Of a stretch of 64,000 bases of DNA, positions 52,268 to 59,549 are shown in pieces. The notes under the pieces were generated by a model, which searched no databases, had not been told where the DNA came from, and worked only from the letters and a program-made list of their open reading frames with translations. The translations under genes and the position numbers were made by a program. Positions within the stretch are counted from its first letter, which is position 1. Every line of letters begins with the position of its first letter. Origin of the DNA: Paradesertivirga superstes (GTDB lineage Bacteria; Bacteroidota; Bacteroidia; Sphingobacteriales; Sphingobacteriaceae); the NCBI RefSeq assembly GCF_037622515.1, contig NZ_JBBJCN010000005.1, forward strand, positions 62,001-126,000, read 5' to 3'.

Positions 52268-53002
52268 ATGTCTAAAATAGTAGCACTAAAATCAGATAAG
52301 TTAAAAATTGAAGTTTGTTTAACACCGGCCTTACTTCCTCTCCATAAATTAGAAAACAGCATTGTTGTTGTGATCGATATTTTCAGGGCAACATCATCCA
52401 TTTGTTATGGAATTGAAAATGGTGCGGATGCTATAATTCCCGTTTCACATGTTGAAGAATGCGCTGCATATCATGGAACGGAGCATTTGCTAGCTGCCGA
52501 AAGAGATGGTGAAGTAGTTGAAGGTTTTGATTTTGGAAATTCTCCCTTTGCATATACCCCCGAAAAAGTAGCAGGTAAAACTATCGTATTAACTACCACA
52601 AACGGAACACACGCTATCCAGCTGTCGCGTGGCGCAAAGCGAATTGTTATAGGCTCGTTTTTTAATCTAAGCGCCCTGTCTCAATGGTTAAAAGAGGAAA
52701 ATGAGCATGTTATCCTGGTTTGTGCCGGATGGAAAAATAATTTCAACCTGGAAGACACAGTTTTCGCAGGTGCTGTAGTTAACCGCTTAAAGAGTGATAA
52801 ATATACCCTTGACGACGCCGCAATAGCAGCGGAAGATCTCTTTGTTTTGGCTAAGGATGATTTAGGTGCTTTTCTTTCTAAAAGTTCTCATAGCGAACGC
52901 TTGAAGAAATTAGGCATCGAAAAGGACATCGCGTTTTGTCTGAGAATAGATGAGACGAGTGCAATTCCGGTATTGGATGGCGACAGGCTGGTGAAATTGT
53001 AG
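52268..53002 (+). CDS. comB: 2-phosphosulfolactate phosphatase (ComB family)
   Basis: 244 residues. The family hydrolyses 2-phosphosulfolactate to sulfolactate, known from coenzyme M synthesis in methanogens. Seen: IDIFRATSSICYGIENGADAIIPV (about 37-60), ERDGEVVEGFDFGNSP (about 79-94), TTTNGTHAI (about 113-121) and VCAGWKNNFNLEDTVFAGAV (about 155-174) with the acidic metal site. Bacteroidota do not make coenzyme M, so the physiological role is unclear; sulfonate metabolism is one possibility. No comA or comC gene is in view. Translation is likely coupled to gcvT. Confidence 0.85.
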   Translation: MSKIVALKSDKLKIEVCLTPALLPLHKLENSIVVVIDIFRATSSICYGIENGADAIIPVSHVEECAAYHGTEHLLAAERDGEVVEGFDFGNSPFAYTPEKVAGKTIVLTTTNGTHAIQLSRGAKRIVIGSFFNLSALSQWLKEENEHVILVCAGWKNNFNLEDTVFAGAVVNRLKSDKYTLDDAAIAAEDLFVLAKDDLGAFLSKSSHSERLKKLGIEKDIAFCLRIDETSAIPVLDGDRLVKL

Positions 53003-53014
53003 CAATCTAAATTG

Positions 53015-53350
53015 CTATTTTAACTTCTCATTATTTCTATGCCTGTCGGCATCGCGAATATTTTTCTTTTCGAGGTTTTTTTGCAGAGCATCGGTTAAAT
53101 CAATCCCGGTTTGATTGGCAAGACATATCAGCACAAATAATACATCGGCCATTTCATCGCCCAGATCAACATGTTTATCCGATTCTTTGAAAGATTGTTC
53201 GCCGAATTTACGCGACATGATCCGGGCAACTTCACCCACTTCCTCCATCAAAATAGCGGTGTTAGTTAACTCGTTGAAATAACGGATGCCTGTGGTGTTA
53301 ATCCATTGGTCTACGATCTTTTGAGCTTCTTGTATGGTCATTATAAACAC
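53015..53350 (-). CDS. MazG-like nucleotide pyrophosphohydrolase
   Basis: 111 residues, all-alpha NTP pyrophosphohydrolase. Metal-binding E-x-x-E ... E-x-x-D pattern: LMEEVGEVARIMSRKFGE (about 29-46) and VDLGDEMADVLFVLICLA (about 62-79). Such short forms resemble dCTP/8-oxo-dGTP-cleaving house-cleaning enzymes (iMazG). Same strand as dtd and rsgA; the 193-bp gap to dtd holds only decayed inverted-repeat sequence (GGCACGAATTACACGAA-type near 53360 and TCAATTCGTG near 53522). Confidence 0.88.
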   Translation of the reverse strand: MFIMTIQEAQKIVDQWINTTGIRYFNELTNTAILMEEVGEVARIMSRKFGEQSFKESDKHVDLGDEMADVLFVLICLANQTGIDLTDALQKNLEKKNIRDADRHRNNEKLK

Positions 53351-53543
53351 GAGTTTTAAGGCACGAATTACACGAAACTAATTGGTTATTACAAGTGGAA
53401 TGAGAATTGTGAATTTAAATCATGAGTAACACAAACCTATTTGGTTAAAAAAGTACGCGTTTGAATGCACTTCTAAGCAAGCGGCTATTACCTTATACGA
53501 CTCATCTTTAAAGAATATTTCAGTCAATTCGTGAATCTATTAA

Positions 53544-54002
53544 TTAGTGATTTTCCTTGTCCTTTGTATCCATTATAATTGTTACCGGGCCATTATTTAA
53601 TAACTCAATTTTCATATCGGCGCCAAATGTCCCGGACTGGGATGCATTACGGGTAAGTGCATCAAATTCGATTTTCATAAGTTCGAAGTAGTGGCTTGCT
53701 TTCTCAGGCTTTGCCGCTCGTGTAAATCCCGGTCGGTTGCCTTTCTTTGTTTGAGCGAATAAGGTGAATTGTGGAATCAGGAGAATATGCCCATCCACAT
53801 CATTTAGGGACTTATTCATTAATCCCTGCTCATCACTAAAAATGCGCATATGGACGATTTTTTGAGTTAGCCAGATAAGGTCTTCAGTACTGTCAGATTC
53901 TTCTATCCCGAGTAAGATCAAAAGTCCGGTACCGATTTTTCCGGTAACATTCCCGTCTACAGTGCATGTTGCATGTGAAACGCGTTGTATTACTGCTCTC
54001 AT
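53544..54002 (-). CDS. dtd: D-aminoacyl-tRNA deacylase
   Basis: 152 residues, normal size. Removes D-amino acids (and glycine from tRNA-Ala) mischarged on tRNA. Seen: MRAVIQRVSHATCTVDG at the N-terminus, QFTLFAQTKKGNRPGF (about 79-94) and the Gly-Pro motif NNGPVTII (about 135-142). The first motif reads PQFTL where the consensus is SQFTL; the Thr is kept. Follows rsgA on the same strand after 76 bp. Confidence 0.95.
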   Translation of the reverse strand: MRAVIQRVSHATCTVDGNVTGKIGTGLLILLGIEESDSTEDLIWLTQKIVHMRIFSDEQGLMNKSLNDVDGHILLIPQFTLFAQTKKGNRPGFTRAAKPEKASHYFELMKIEFDALTRNASQSGTFGADMKIELLNNGPVTIIMDTKDKENH

Positions 54003-54078
54003 AGTTTATAATATGCAAGATAAGAGAAACAGGCGAGATGAAAGGTTTTATCCTTAAGTTCTATCTTAAACTTATCAT

Positions 54079-54999
54079 TTAGGCCCTTGTGTCATTACCA
54101 TGATAAATACTGAGATAGCTTTCATATCGTGATAAATCAATTTCGCCTGATTCAACGGCTTCAATAACCTGGCATCCGGGTTCATTAATGTGACGGCAAT
54201 TATGGAACCTGCATTCATTCAGACGTTCTCTGATTTCAGGAAAGAAGTGTCCCAGGACCTCCGGTTCGATATCAAAAACGCCAAGTTCGCGAATACCGGG
54301 AGTATCTATGAGATAGCCGCCTTTGGGAAGATGATGCATTTCCGCGAAGGTCGTAGTATGCTGGCCTTTATCGCTCCAGTCTGAAACAGCGCCAGTTTTA
54401 AGATGTATATCAGGAATAAGAGCATTTATAAGTGTGGATTTTCCGACACCAGAGTGGCCGCTGAAAAGGGTGACTTTGTCTTTCAACAAATCCTCAACCT
54501 GGTCTACATTAGTGCCTTCCACCGCTGATACTTCATAACAGGGATAGCCTACTTTTTTGTAAATGTTTTCATATTCAGCCAGAACCTCCATTCCTTCTTC
54601 GCTAAATAAATCCAGTTTATTAAAAATTAGTCCCGCCGGGATATCATAGGCTTCGGCGGTTACTAAAAACCGGTCGATAAATCCAAGAGAAGTACGCGGT
54701 GAAGCTAATGTAACAATCAGGAATGCCTGATCAAGATTGGCCGCGATAATTTGTGATTGCTTTGAAAGATTAATGGATTTACGGATGATGTAATTTTTGC
54801 GTGGTTCAAGTTTTACAATAACACCAGTATTTTGATCGGGTTCCATTTCAATGTGCACAATATCACCAACAGCGATTGGATTGGTGGTCCGGATATCTTT
54901 GATCCGAAATTTCCCTTTAATGCGGCAGTCAATAACCTCACCAGAATCGTTTACGACCTGGTACCAGCTTCCTGTAGATTTTGTTACTAAAGCTCGCAT
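54079..54999 (-). CDS. rsgA: Ribosome small-subunit-dependent GTPase RsgA
   Basis: 306 residues. Circularly permuted GTPase that matures the 30S subunit. Seen in the permuted order: N-terminal OB domain (about 1-70), G4 FNKLD (about 140-144), G1 GHSGVGKST (about 181-189), G3 DTPG (about 230-233), and a C-terminal zinc knuckle (CRFHNCRHINEPGC, about 262-275). Its ATG lies 3 bp after the stop codon of the MazF-like toxin gene, so it is probably transcribed in part from the toxin-antitoxin promoter. Confidence 0.96.
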   Translation of the reverse strand: MRALVTKSTGSWYQVVNDSGEVIDCRIKGKFRIKDIRTTNPIAVGDIVHIEMEPDQNTGVIVKLEPRKNYIIRKSINLSKQSQIIAANLDQAFLIVTLASPRTSLGFIDRFLVTAEAYDIPAGLIFNKLDLFSEEGMEVLAEYENIYKKVGYPCYEVSAVEGTNVDQVEDLLKDKVTLFSGHSGVGKSTLINALIPDIHLKTGAVSDWSDKGQHTTTFAEMHHLPKGGYLIDTPGIRELGVFDIEPEVLGHFFPEIRERLNECRFHNCRHINEPGCQVIEAVESGEIDLSRYESYLSIYHGNDTRA

Positions 55000-55002
55000 T
55001 CT

Positions 55003-55362
55003 TTACAGATTTAAAATAATCCTTAAATTGTTTTTTAAGTCCTCTGAGACCTCTTTGGAGATTTTACCCACTCGTTCTTTAATTCGTGAAAGATCTAAGG
55101 ACCTTATTTGATCTGTAAGTATATAAGATTTTTTTTTAAGTCCGTTTTCTAATGTCGCTTCCACGGGCAATCGTAAAATTTTCATATCACCTCTTTCCTG
55201 TGATGAAATCGGGCAGGCAATAAAAGATGAATGTTCGTTTGAATTGAGCAAATCGCTTTGTATAATCAAAACGGGTCTGGTTTTACCAACTTCAGAGCCA
55301 TTTCCCGGATCCAGATCTGCTATCCAAATATCGAACTGTTTAATCTCAGGATTGTTCTTCAT
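55003..55362 (-). CDS. Type II toxin, MazF/PemK family endoribonuclease
   Basis: 119 residues. Seen: IKQFDIWIADLDPGNGSEVGKTRPVLIIQSD (about 7-37), the PemK hallmark with the catalytic Arg of KTRP, ACPISSQ (about 49-55) with the catalytic-region Ser/Thr, and YILTDQIRSLDLSRIKERVGKI (about 80-101). Cuts mRNA in the cytoplasm. Overlaps the antitoxin gene by 17 bp. Downstream is rsgA, 3 bp away. Confidence 0.92.
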   Translation of the reverse strand: MKNNPEIKQFDIWIADLDPGNGSEVGKTRPVLIIQSDLLNSNEHSSFIACPISSQERGDMKILRLPVEATLENGLKKKSYILTDQIRSLDLSRIKERVGKISKEVSEDLKNNLRIILNL

Positions 55363-55612
55363 CTAAAAATTTTTGTAAATCAACTAAAGATGCTTCATCA
55401 AAATCGCTTATTAGTTCCTGATCGTAACTATTGTCCTTTATAAGAGCAATTTCTTTTTTAATTTGAGTCTCCAGCCTCTTTCTCTTAATAAGGTTATTAT
55501 AGGCTTTTAAAGCTGTTTTTAGGTAATTACTGCGACTGATTTTTAACTCCTTTACTTGCTCTTCGGTTTCCTCGAATAGTTTATCATCAAGTTTTAATAA
55601 AATGCTTTTCAT
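55346..55612 (-). CDS. Antitoxin of the MazF-like toxin (ribbon-helix-helix type)
   Basis: 88 residues from ATG 55612 (MKSILLKLDDKLFEETEEQV); a TTG at 55633 opens the frame but lies within the operator repeats. N-terminal part ILLKLDDKLFEETEEQVKELKISRSNYLKTALKAY fits a ribbon-helix-helix DNA-binding domain (strand, then two helices); the C-terminal acidic tail (DNSYDQELISDFDEASLVDLQKFLDEE) would wrap the toxin. First gene of the pair, as normal. Confidence 0.85.
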   Translation of the reverse strand: MKSILLKLDDKLFEETEEQVKELKISRSNYLKTALKAYNNLIKRKRLETQIKKEIALIKDNSYDQELISDFDEASLVDLQKFLDEEQS

Positions 55613-55622
55613 ATTATTAATC

Positions 55623-55662
55623 TTAGATATCAAATTTAGATATACTTATTAGATATACGAAA
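55623..55662 (-). promoter_or_regulatory. Promoter and three 13-bp iterons of the toxin-antitoxin pair
   Basis: TTAGATAT occurs at 55623, 55636 and 55649, exactly 13 bp apart (plus-strand reading). Minus-strand -7 box TAAATTTG (55638-55631) lies between the first and second copies and is overlapped by the second; a -33-like TTTC is at 55662-55659, about 20 bp before. Binding of the antitoxin to the iterons would block the promoter. Confidence 0.6.
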
Positions 55663-55704
55663 TTTGGAATGGTTTATTTTATATGGAAGAATACATTGAT
55701 TTTT

Positions 55705-55800
55705 ACACCTGATGGAAGCGGCAGTCCCCGATCTTATCGGGGCTATAGCGTACAGCAGGACTGTAGTTTCCGCAAAGACGAATGCTGCTTTTTCAAAAAA
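55705..55800. repeat. Structured dispersed element (hairpin CCCCGAT/ATCGGGG)
   Basis: The element holds AGTCCCCGAT-ctt-ATCGGGGCT (about 55722-55743) and a longer-range AGTCC/GGACT match (to 55760), followed by TGCTGCTTTTTC. This fragment looks like the dispersed intergenic palindromes of Sphingobacteriaceae, and it fills the space between the divergent toxin-antitoxin and thr promoters. Confidence 0.4.
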
Positions 55801-55810
55801 ATACAAATTG

Positions 55811-55843
55811 TTTGTTAATCTAAGATTTTACTGCTTACTTTAC
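55811..55843 (+). promoter_or_regulatory. Probable promoter of the thr operon
   Basis: TTTG (55811-55814), a 21-bp spacer, and TACTTTAC (55836-55843), a TAnnTTTG-like box with mismatches at the last two positions. The start of transcription would be near 55848, about 12 nt before the leader ORF. Confidence 0.45.
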
Positions 55844-55860
55844 GCCCGATTTAAAAAACA

Positions 55861-55941
55861 ATGAAAAAGTATATTTATACCATGGTTACGATTACTACCA
55901 CCACGCTAAATTTAGCTGGAGGAAGTTCGGATATGGTGTAA
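55861..55941 (+). CDS. thrL: thr operon leader peptide
   Basis: 26 codons (M-K-K-Y-I-Y-T-M-V-T-I-T-T-T-T ... D-M-V, stop TAA at 55939). Six Thr (codons 7, 10, 12-15) and two Ile (5, 11), with ITTTT at codons 11-15, the same composition as the E. coli thr leader (TTITTTITITT). It lies immediately upstream of an intrinsic terminator and of thrA, whose pathway end products are threonine and, further on, isoleucine. The peptide's job is to report tRNA-Thr (and perhaps tRNA-Ile) charging by stalling the ribosome. Gene name is by analogy; no homology is claimed. Confidence 0.85.
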   Translation: MKKYIYTMVTITTTTLNLAGGSSDMV

Positions 55942-55998
55942 CTTAATTATAAAAGGAAACCAAAAAACGCCTTCCTCCGTTAGGGGAAGGCGTTTTTT
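55918..55998 (+). terminator. thr attenuator (antiterminator segment and terminator)
   Basis: Terminator: AAAAAACGCCTTCC (55962-55975) pairs perfectly over 14 bp with GGAAGGCGTTTTTT (55985-55998). Antiterminator: GGAGGAAG (55918-55925, codons 20-22 of the leader ORF) is the exact complement of CTTCCTCC (55971-55978), which includes part of the terminator's left arm, so the two structures exclude each other. A third hairpin, CCA-c-GCTA / TAGC-TGG (55901-55919), could sequester the start of GGAGGAAG. A ribosome stalled on the Thr run leaves GGAGGAAG free; one that reaches the stop codon covers it. Confidence 0.85.
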
Positions 55999-56016
55999 GT
56001 TAAAAATTTACGTTAA

Positions 56017-58482
56017 ATGAAGGTCTTAAAATTCGGTGGTACTTCAGTTGGTTCGGTTGACAGCATCCGCACCCTGATAGAAATTCTTAAGAGAGAAAAG
56101 TCTGAACGCCAAAACCCGGTAGTGGTATTATCAGCGATGAGCGGAGTTACAAACTTGCTTATCTCGATGGCAGACAGGGCGGCAAATGGCGAGGACTTCT
56201 CTGCGCATCTTTCAGAATTAGAAAACCGCCATTTTGATGTGGTTAAAGCATTGTTGGAGGTGCCCCGTCAAAATCCAGTTTTCACCAAGTTAAAACTGTT
56301 TTTCAATCAGCTTGAAGATTTGTTGCAGGGGATTTCAAGTTTGCAGGAACTGACGCCAAAAACCCGAGACCTGGTGTTAAGCTATGGAGAGCGCTGTTCT
56401 ACATTTATGGTGAGCAAAATTGCAGACCAGAATGTTGGTGAAGCCCTTTATGCGGATGCTTCAGAATTGATTAAAACTGATAATACATTTGGTCAGGCTC
56501 GTGTTCAAACTGAATTGACAGAACTTCTGATTAAGAACTTTTATGAGCAAAATAGCGATAAGCTGATTTTCGTAACAGGATTTATCGCCAGCAATGAAGC
56601 TGGAAAAATAACAACACTAGGTCGCGGGGGCAGTGATTATACTGCAGCCCTGATAGGATCAGCTTTGAATGCGGAGGAAATAGAAATCTGGACGGATGTA
56701 AATGGAATGATGACCGCTGATCCAAGGATGGTAAAAAAAGCATTTCCATTGAAGGAGCTTTCGTACACCGAAGCGATGGAGCTTTCATACTTTGGAGCAA
56801 AAGTTATTTATCCGCCAACTATGATTCCGGCGTTTTTAAAGAAAATTCCGATTGTTATACGCAACACCTTTGAACCCGATTTTAAAGGGACGGTTATCCG
56901 CCACGATTGCCGTGAATCTGAACATCCGATTAAAGGAATTTCATCTATTAACGAAATCAGTGTGCTTAACCTGCAGGGCAGCGGAATGGTTGGCAAGGCA
57001 GGTTTTAGCGGTCGTTTGTTTTCTTTACTTTCCAGGGAGCAGATTAACGTTATTCTGATCACCCAGTCATCATCCGAGCACAGTATAACGTTCGCTGTTC
57101 ATCCCGCGGATGCGGTAAAGGCCAGGCTTTTAATTGAGCAGGAATTTGAGCTTGAGCTTGAAGCAAAAAAGATAGATCTTCCTTCAGTTGAAGAAGACCT
57201 GGCTGCTTTAGCTATTGTGGGTGAAAACATGAAACAAACCCCGGGAATTTCCGGCACCCTGTTTCATGCTTTAGGAAGAAATGGTGTGAACGTCAGAGCA
57301 ATAGCTCAGGGTTCTTCTGAATATAATATTTCTGTAATTATATCTCGTCACGACCTCGCGAAAGCCCTTAATGCTGTTCATGATGCATTTTATACCGAAC
57401 TTAAAAAGAACCTGAATATCTTCTGTTTAGGAACAGGAAATATTGGCTCAACCCTATTCAGGCAGATTGAAGAGCACAGTGAATTTTTGCAGTTGCAAAA
57501 TGGGGTGATGATAAATGTTGTGGGCATTAGCAATAGCCGGCAAATGGTATTTAACCCAGGCGGAATAGCGCTGAATAATTGGAAAAATATTTTGGAGCAG
57601 GAAGGAGAGGAAGCAGATCTGGCTAGTTTCGTAGCCAGGATGCAGGAAATGAATCTGCCTAACGCTGTTTTTGTAGATAATACAGCAAGTTTGAAACCTA
57701 TAGCCGTTTATGAAGATGTTTTTCGTTCAAATATTTCGGTAGTTACCTGTAATAAGATAGGTAATTCATCTTCATACAGTCAGTATAAAAACTTCAAGGA
57801 TTTGGCATTTCTTCATGGAGTAGATTTTTACTACGAAACCAATGTGGGAGCGGGCCTTCCTATTGTTCGTACCTTAAAAGATCTGATGATCAGCGGGGAT
57901 AGAGTGATCAGGATTGAAGCTATTCTTTCCGGAACGATTTCTTTTATCTTCAATAATTTTAAGGGTGATGTAACTTTTCACGATATAGTAAAACAGGCGC
58001 AGGAAAAAGGCTTTACAGAGCCCGATCCGCGTGATGACCTTCGAGGAACAGATTTTATGAGAAAAATGCTTATCCTGGCCCGCGATGCCGGATATCAATT
58101 GGAGCCCGATGAAGTGGAAATAGAAAGTATGCTGCCTGAGGCATGTATAAATGCTACCAGCGTGGAAGAGTTCTATCAAGAGTTAAAGAATAATAATGCA
58201 TTTTTTGAGAATTTGAAGAATGAAGCTGCTAAGGGAGGAAAAGTCTTACGCTATATCGGTATGCTGGAAGACGGAAAAGTTTCGATCTCCCTTCAAATGG
58301 TAGATGATAGTCATCCTTTTTATATGCTTTCAGGAAGTGATAATATTATCTCTTTTACAACCGACAGGTATAAAGAAAGACCACTGGTCGTAAAAGGCCC
58401 TGGAGCAGGTGCCGAAGTTACAGCAGCAGGTGTATTTGCAGATATTGTTAATGTGGGCGCTCAATATCCAAACTATTTTTAG
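56017..58482 (+). CDS. thrA: Bifunctional aspartokinase/homoserine dehydrogenase
   Basis: 821 residues, the standard fused length. Aspartokinase domain (about 1-300) with KFGGTSVGS (4-12), TLGRGGSDYTAA (about 203-214) and EIWTDVNGMMTADPR; ACT regulatory region (about 315-465: GFSGRLFSLLSREQINVILITQSSSEHSI and ISGTLFHALGRNGVNVRAIAQGSSEYNI); homoserine dehydrogenase domain (about 470-821) with LGTGNIGSTLF (NADP site), VTCNKIGNSS and GLPIVRTLKDLMISGDRV. Catalyses steps 1 and 3 from aspartate to threonine; the ACT pair implies feedback by threonine. 18 nt after the attenuator. Confidence 0.97.
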   Translation: MKVLKFGGTSVGSVDSIRTLIEILKREKSERQNPVVVLSAMSGVTNLLISMADRAANGEDFSAHLSELENRHFDVVKALLEVPRQNPVFTKLKLFFNQLEDLLQGISSLQELTPKTRDLVLSYGERCSTFMVSKIADQNVGEALYADASELIKTDNTFGQARVQTELTELLIKNFYEQNSDKLIFVTGFIASNEAGKITTLGRGGSDYTAALIGSALNAEEIEIWTDVNGMMTADPRMVKKAFPLKELSYTEAMELSYFGAKVIYPPTMIPAFLKKIPIVIRNTFEPDFKGTVIRHDCRESEHPIKGISSINEISVLNLQGSGMVGKAGFSGRLFSLLSREQINVILITQSSSEHSITFAVHPADAVKARLLIEQEFELELEAKKIDLPSVEEDLAALAIVGENMKQTPGISGTLFHALGRNGVNVRAIAQGSSEYNISVIISRHDLAKALNAVHDAFYTELKKNLNIFCLGTGNIGSTLFRQIEEHSEFLQLQNGVMINVVGISNSRQMVFNPGGIALNNWKNILEQEGEEADLASFVARMQEMNLPNAVFVDNTASLKPIAVYEDVFRSNISVVTCNKIGNSSSYSQYKNFKDLAFLHGVDFYYETNVGAGLPIVRTLKDLMISGDRVIRIEAILSGTISFIFNNFKGDVTFHDIVKQAQEKGFTEPDPRDDLRGTDFMRKMLILARDAGYQLEPDEVEIESMLPEACINATSVEEFYQELKNNNAFFENLKNEAAKGGKVLRYIGMLEDGKVSISLQMVDDSHPFYMLSGSDNIISFTTDRYKERPLVVKGPGAGAEVTAAGVFADIVNVGAQYPNYF

Positions 58483-58500
58483 AAACGCTTATTAATACGC

Positions 58501-58566
58501 TTTGTCATCTCGACGAAGGAGAGATCTTATCACTTTAGATTTCTCCTTGTGGTCGAAATAACAAAA
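58501..58566. repeat. Palindromic dispersed element between thrA and thrB
   Basis: TTTGTCATCTCGACGAAGGAG (58501-58521) and the right end TCTCCTTGTGGTCGAAATAACAAA (ends near 58566) are imperfect inverted repeats. The right terminus TCGAAAT-ACAAA recurs at about 62275-62287 (TCGAAATGACAAA). Non-coding; fills most of the 94-bp thrA-thrB gap. Confidence 0.55.
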
Positions 58567-58576
58567 ACGATGATTT

Positions 58577-59512
58577 ATGAAAGAATCAATTAGAGTTTTT
58601 GCTCCGGCTACCATAGCTAATGTTGTTTGCGGGTATGATATACTTGGACTGGCGGTTGATGCTCCCGGAGATGAAGTGATCATGCGCAGGAAGTCTGAGC
58701 CTGGAGTAATAATTACAAAAATTTCTGGTGATGACGGTCGTCTTCCTATGGACGCTTCAAGAAATACGGTAAGTGCAAGTGTACAGCATTACCTTCATCA
58801 CATCGGCCGTGCTGATGTTGGGGTTGAAATAGAACTACATAAAAAAATGCCGATCGGGAGTGGATTGGGATCAAGTTCGGCAAGTACTGTCGCTGGATTG
58901 TTCGCTATAAATGCTTTGCTTGATAATCCTTTGTCGAAAATGGAACTTGTCCCCTTTGCGATGAAAGGTGAGGAGCTGGCCTGCGGTACCGGTCATGCCG
59001 ACAATGTGGCTCCGGCTATTTTAGGTGGTTTCGTACTAATCAGAAGCTATGAACCGTTGGATATTATAAAGCTCTCCTATCCGGAGAATTTGCATTGTGC
59101 GATCGTCTTTCCCGAGGTTGATGTGCCTACAAGGGATGCAAGAAAGATGATTCGCGAAAAAGTATTATTAAAAGATGCTGTTGTGCAATGGGGTAATATA
59201 GCCGGCCTGGTAACGGGTCTGTTTATGAAGGACCTGGACCTAATAGGCCGCAGTATGAAGGATGTTTTGGTAGAGCCGGTTCGTTCTATTTTAATACCAG
59301 ACTTCTATAAAATGCGTGAAATCGCTCTTGAAAACGGGGCCATTAGTTTTGGTATTTCGGGATCTGGACCATCCGTGTTTGCATTTACAAAGGATGCCGA
59401 TACCTCAGTTAAAATTACAACAGCTATACAACAGCATCTCTCAAAACTTAATATAGGAAGCCAGGCTTATACATCGGCGGTGAACGCGGATGGTCCGAAA
59501 ATTCTAGATTAA
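58577..59512 (+). CDS. thrB: Homoserine kinase
   Basis: 311 residues, GHMP kinase family. Phosphorylates homoserine with ATP. Seen: N-terminal RVFAPATIANVVCGYDILG (about 5-23), the ATP loop KKMPIGSGLGSSSASTVAG (about 90-108), and FGISGSGPSVFAFTKD (about 257-272) as GHMP motif 3. Sits between thrA and thrC; the gap to thrA holds a palindromic element. Confidence 0.96.
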   Translation: MKESIRVFAPATIANVVCGYDILGLAVDAPGDEVIMRRKSEPGVIITKISGDDGRLPMDASRNTVSASVQHYLHHIGRADVGVEIELHKKMPIGSGLGSSSASTVAGLFAINALLDNPLSKMELVPFAMKGEELACGTGHADNVAPAILGGFVLIRSYEPLDIIKLSYPENLHCAIVFPEVDVPTRDARKMIREKVLLKDAVVQWGNIAGLVTGLFMKDLDLIGRSMKDVLVEPVRSILIPDFYKMREIALENGAISFGISGSGPSVFAFTKDADTSVKITTAIQQHLSKLNIGSQAYTSAVNADGPKILD

Positions 59513-59549
59513 TAAGGTTAAACTAATTCGCCTTAGGGGCGGATACAAA

